A stretch of DNA of 15,473 nucleotides from Pseudomonadota bacterium. GTDB lineage: Bacteria; Pseudomonadota; Alphaproteobacteria; Rhizobiales; Devosiaceae. Both the position numbers and the translations under genes were made by a program. Positions 13,696 through 15,473 of this stretch are shown piece by piece (position 1 is the stretch's first letter; each line of letters starts with the position of its first letter). Under the pieces are notes generated by a model, which worked only from the letters and a program-made list of their open reading frames with translations, searched no databases and had not been told where the DNA came from. Location of the stretch: the NCBI GenBank assembly GCA_023427545.1, contig JAEZBF010000034.1, forward strand, positions 1-15,473. The letters are read 5' to 3'.

Positions 13696-15473
<1,778 letters not shown>

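Overview
This window is high-GC chromosomal DNA from an alphaproteobacterium, most likely of the order Hyphomicrobiales (Rhizobiales). A Devosia-like lineage is possible, but I cannot prove the genus. The indications are a SerC of the alphaproteobacterial type followed by SerA, an FtsH with the proline/lysine-rich tail usual in the group, GlmM near FtsH, a DUF4344 protein with the motif order I associate with Rhizobiales, an Omp25-like beta-barrel, and a perfect CtrA box. I see no phage, insertion sequence, CRISPR, tRNA or rRNA.

Layout. Positions 1-3595 hold purA (minus, C-terminus cut by the window edge), a divergent EamA/DMT transporter (plus), and serA (minus), which converges on the transporter across a hairpin. 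Positions 3596-4994 hold an intergenic palindromic repeat, serC (minus), and a short serC leader with its own promoter. serC and serA supply the first two steps of phosphorylated serine biosynthesis and are probably cotranscribed. Positions 5046-9993 are an accessory block: an exported protein with three GYF_2 domains and a DUF4344 HExxH metallopeptidase domain, a small convergent DUF2934 protein, a LolD/YbbA-like ABC ATPase without an adjacent permease, a YcaQ/AlkZ-family DNA glycosylase, and an unrecognised protein with an L,D-transpeptidase-like H...GC signature.

Positions 10002-10868 hold an outer-membrane beta-barrel gene (minus) with a good terminator and a CtrA-type promoter. Positions 11077-15473 hold glmM, a pyridoxamine-phosphate-oxidase-like protein, a divergent VOC-family protein, and ftsH (minus, N-terminus cut by the window edge) ending in a strong hairpin terminator. 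glmM and ftsH are usually close neighbours in this group; here two small genes lie between them.

The housekeeping genes cover purine synthesis (PurA), serine synthesis (SerA, SerC), cell-wall precursor synthesis (GlmM) and membrane protein quality control (FtsH). The points most worth following up are the serC leader with its Shine-Dalgarno in a hairpin loop, the paired-hairpin repeat between serC and serA, the exported GYF_2/DUF4344 protein, and the CtrA box before the outer-membrane protein. I did not find a convincing wholly new system. All family assignments are from motif reading and memory, with no database search.
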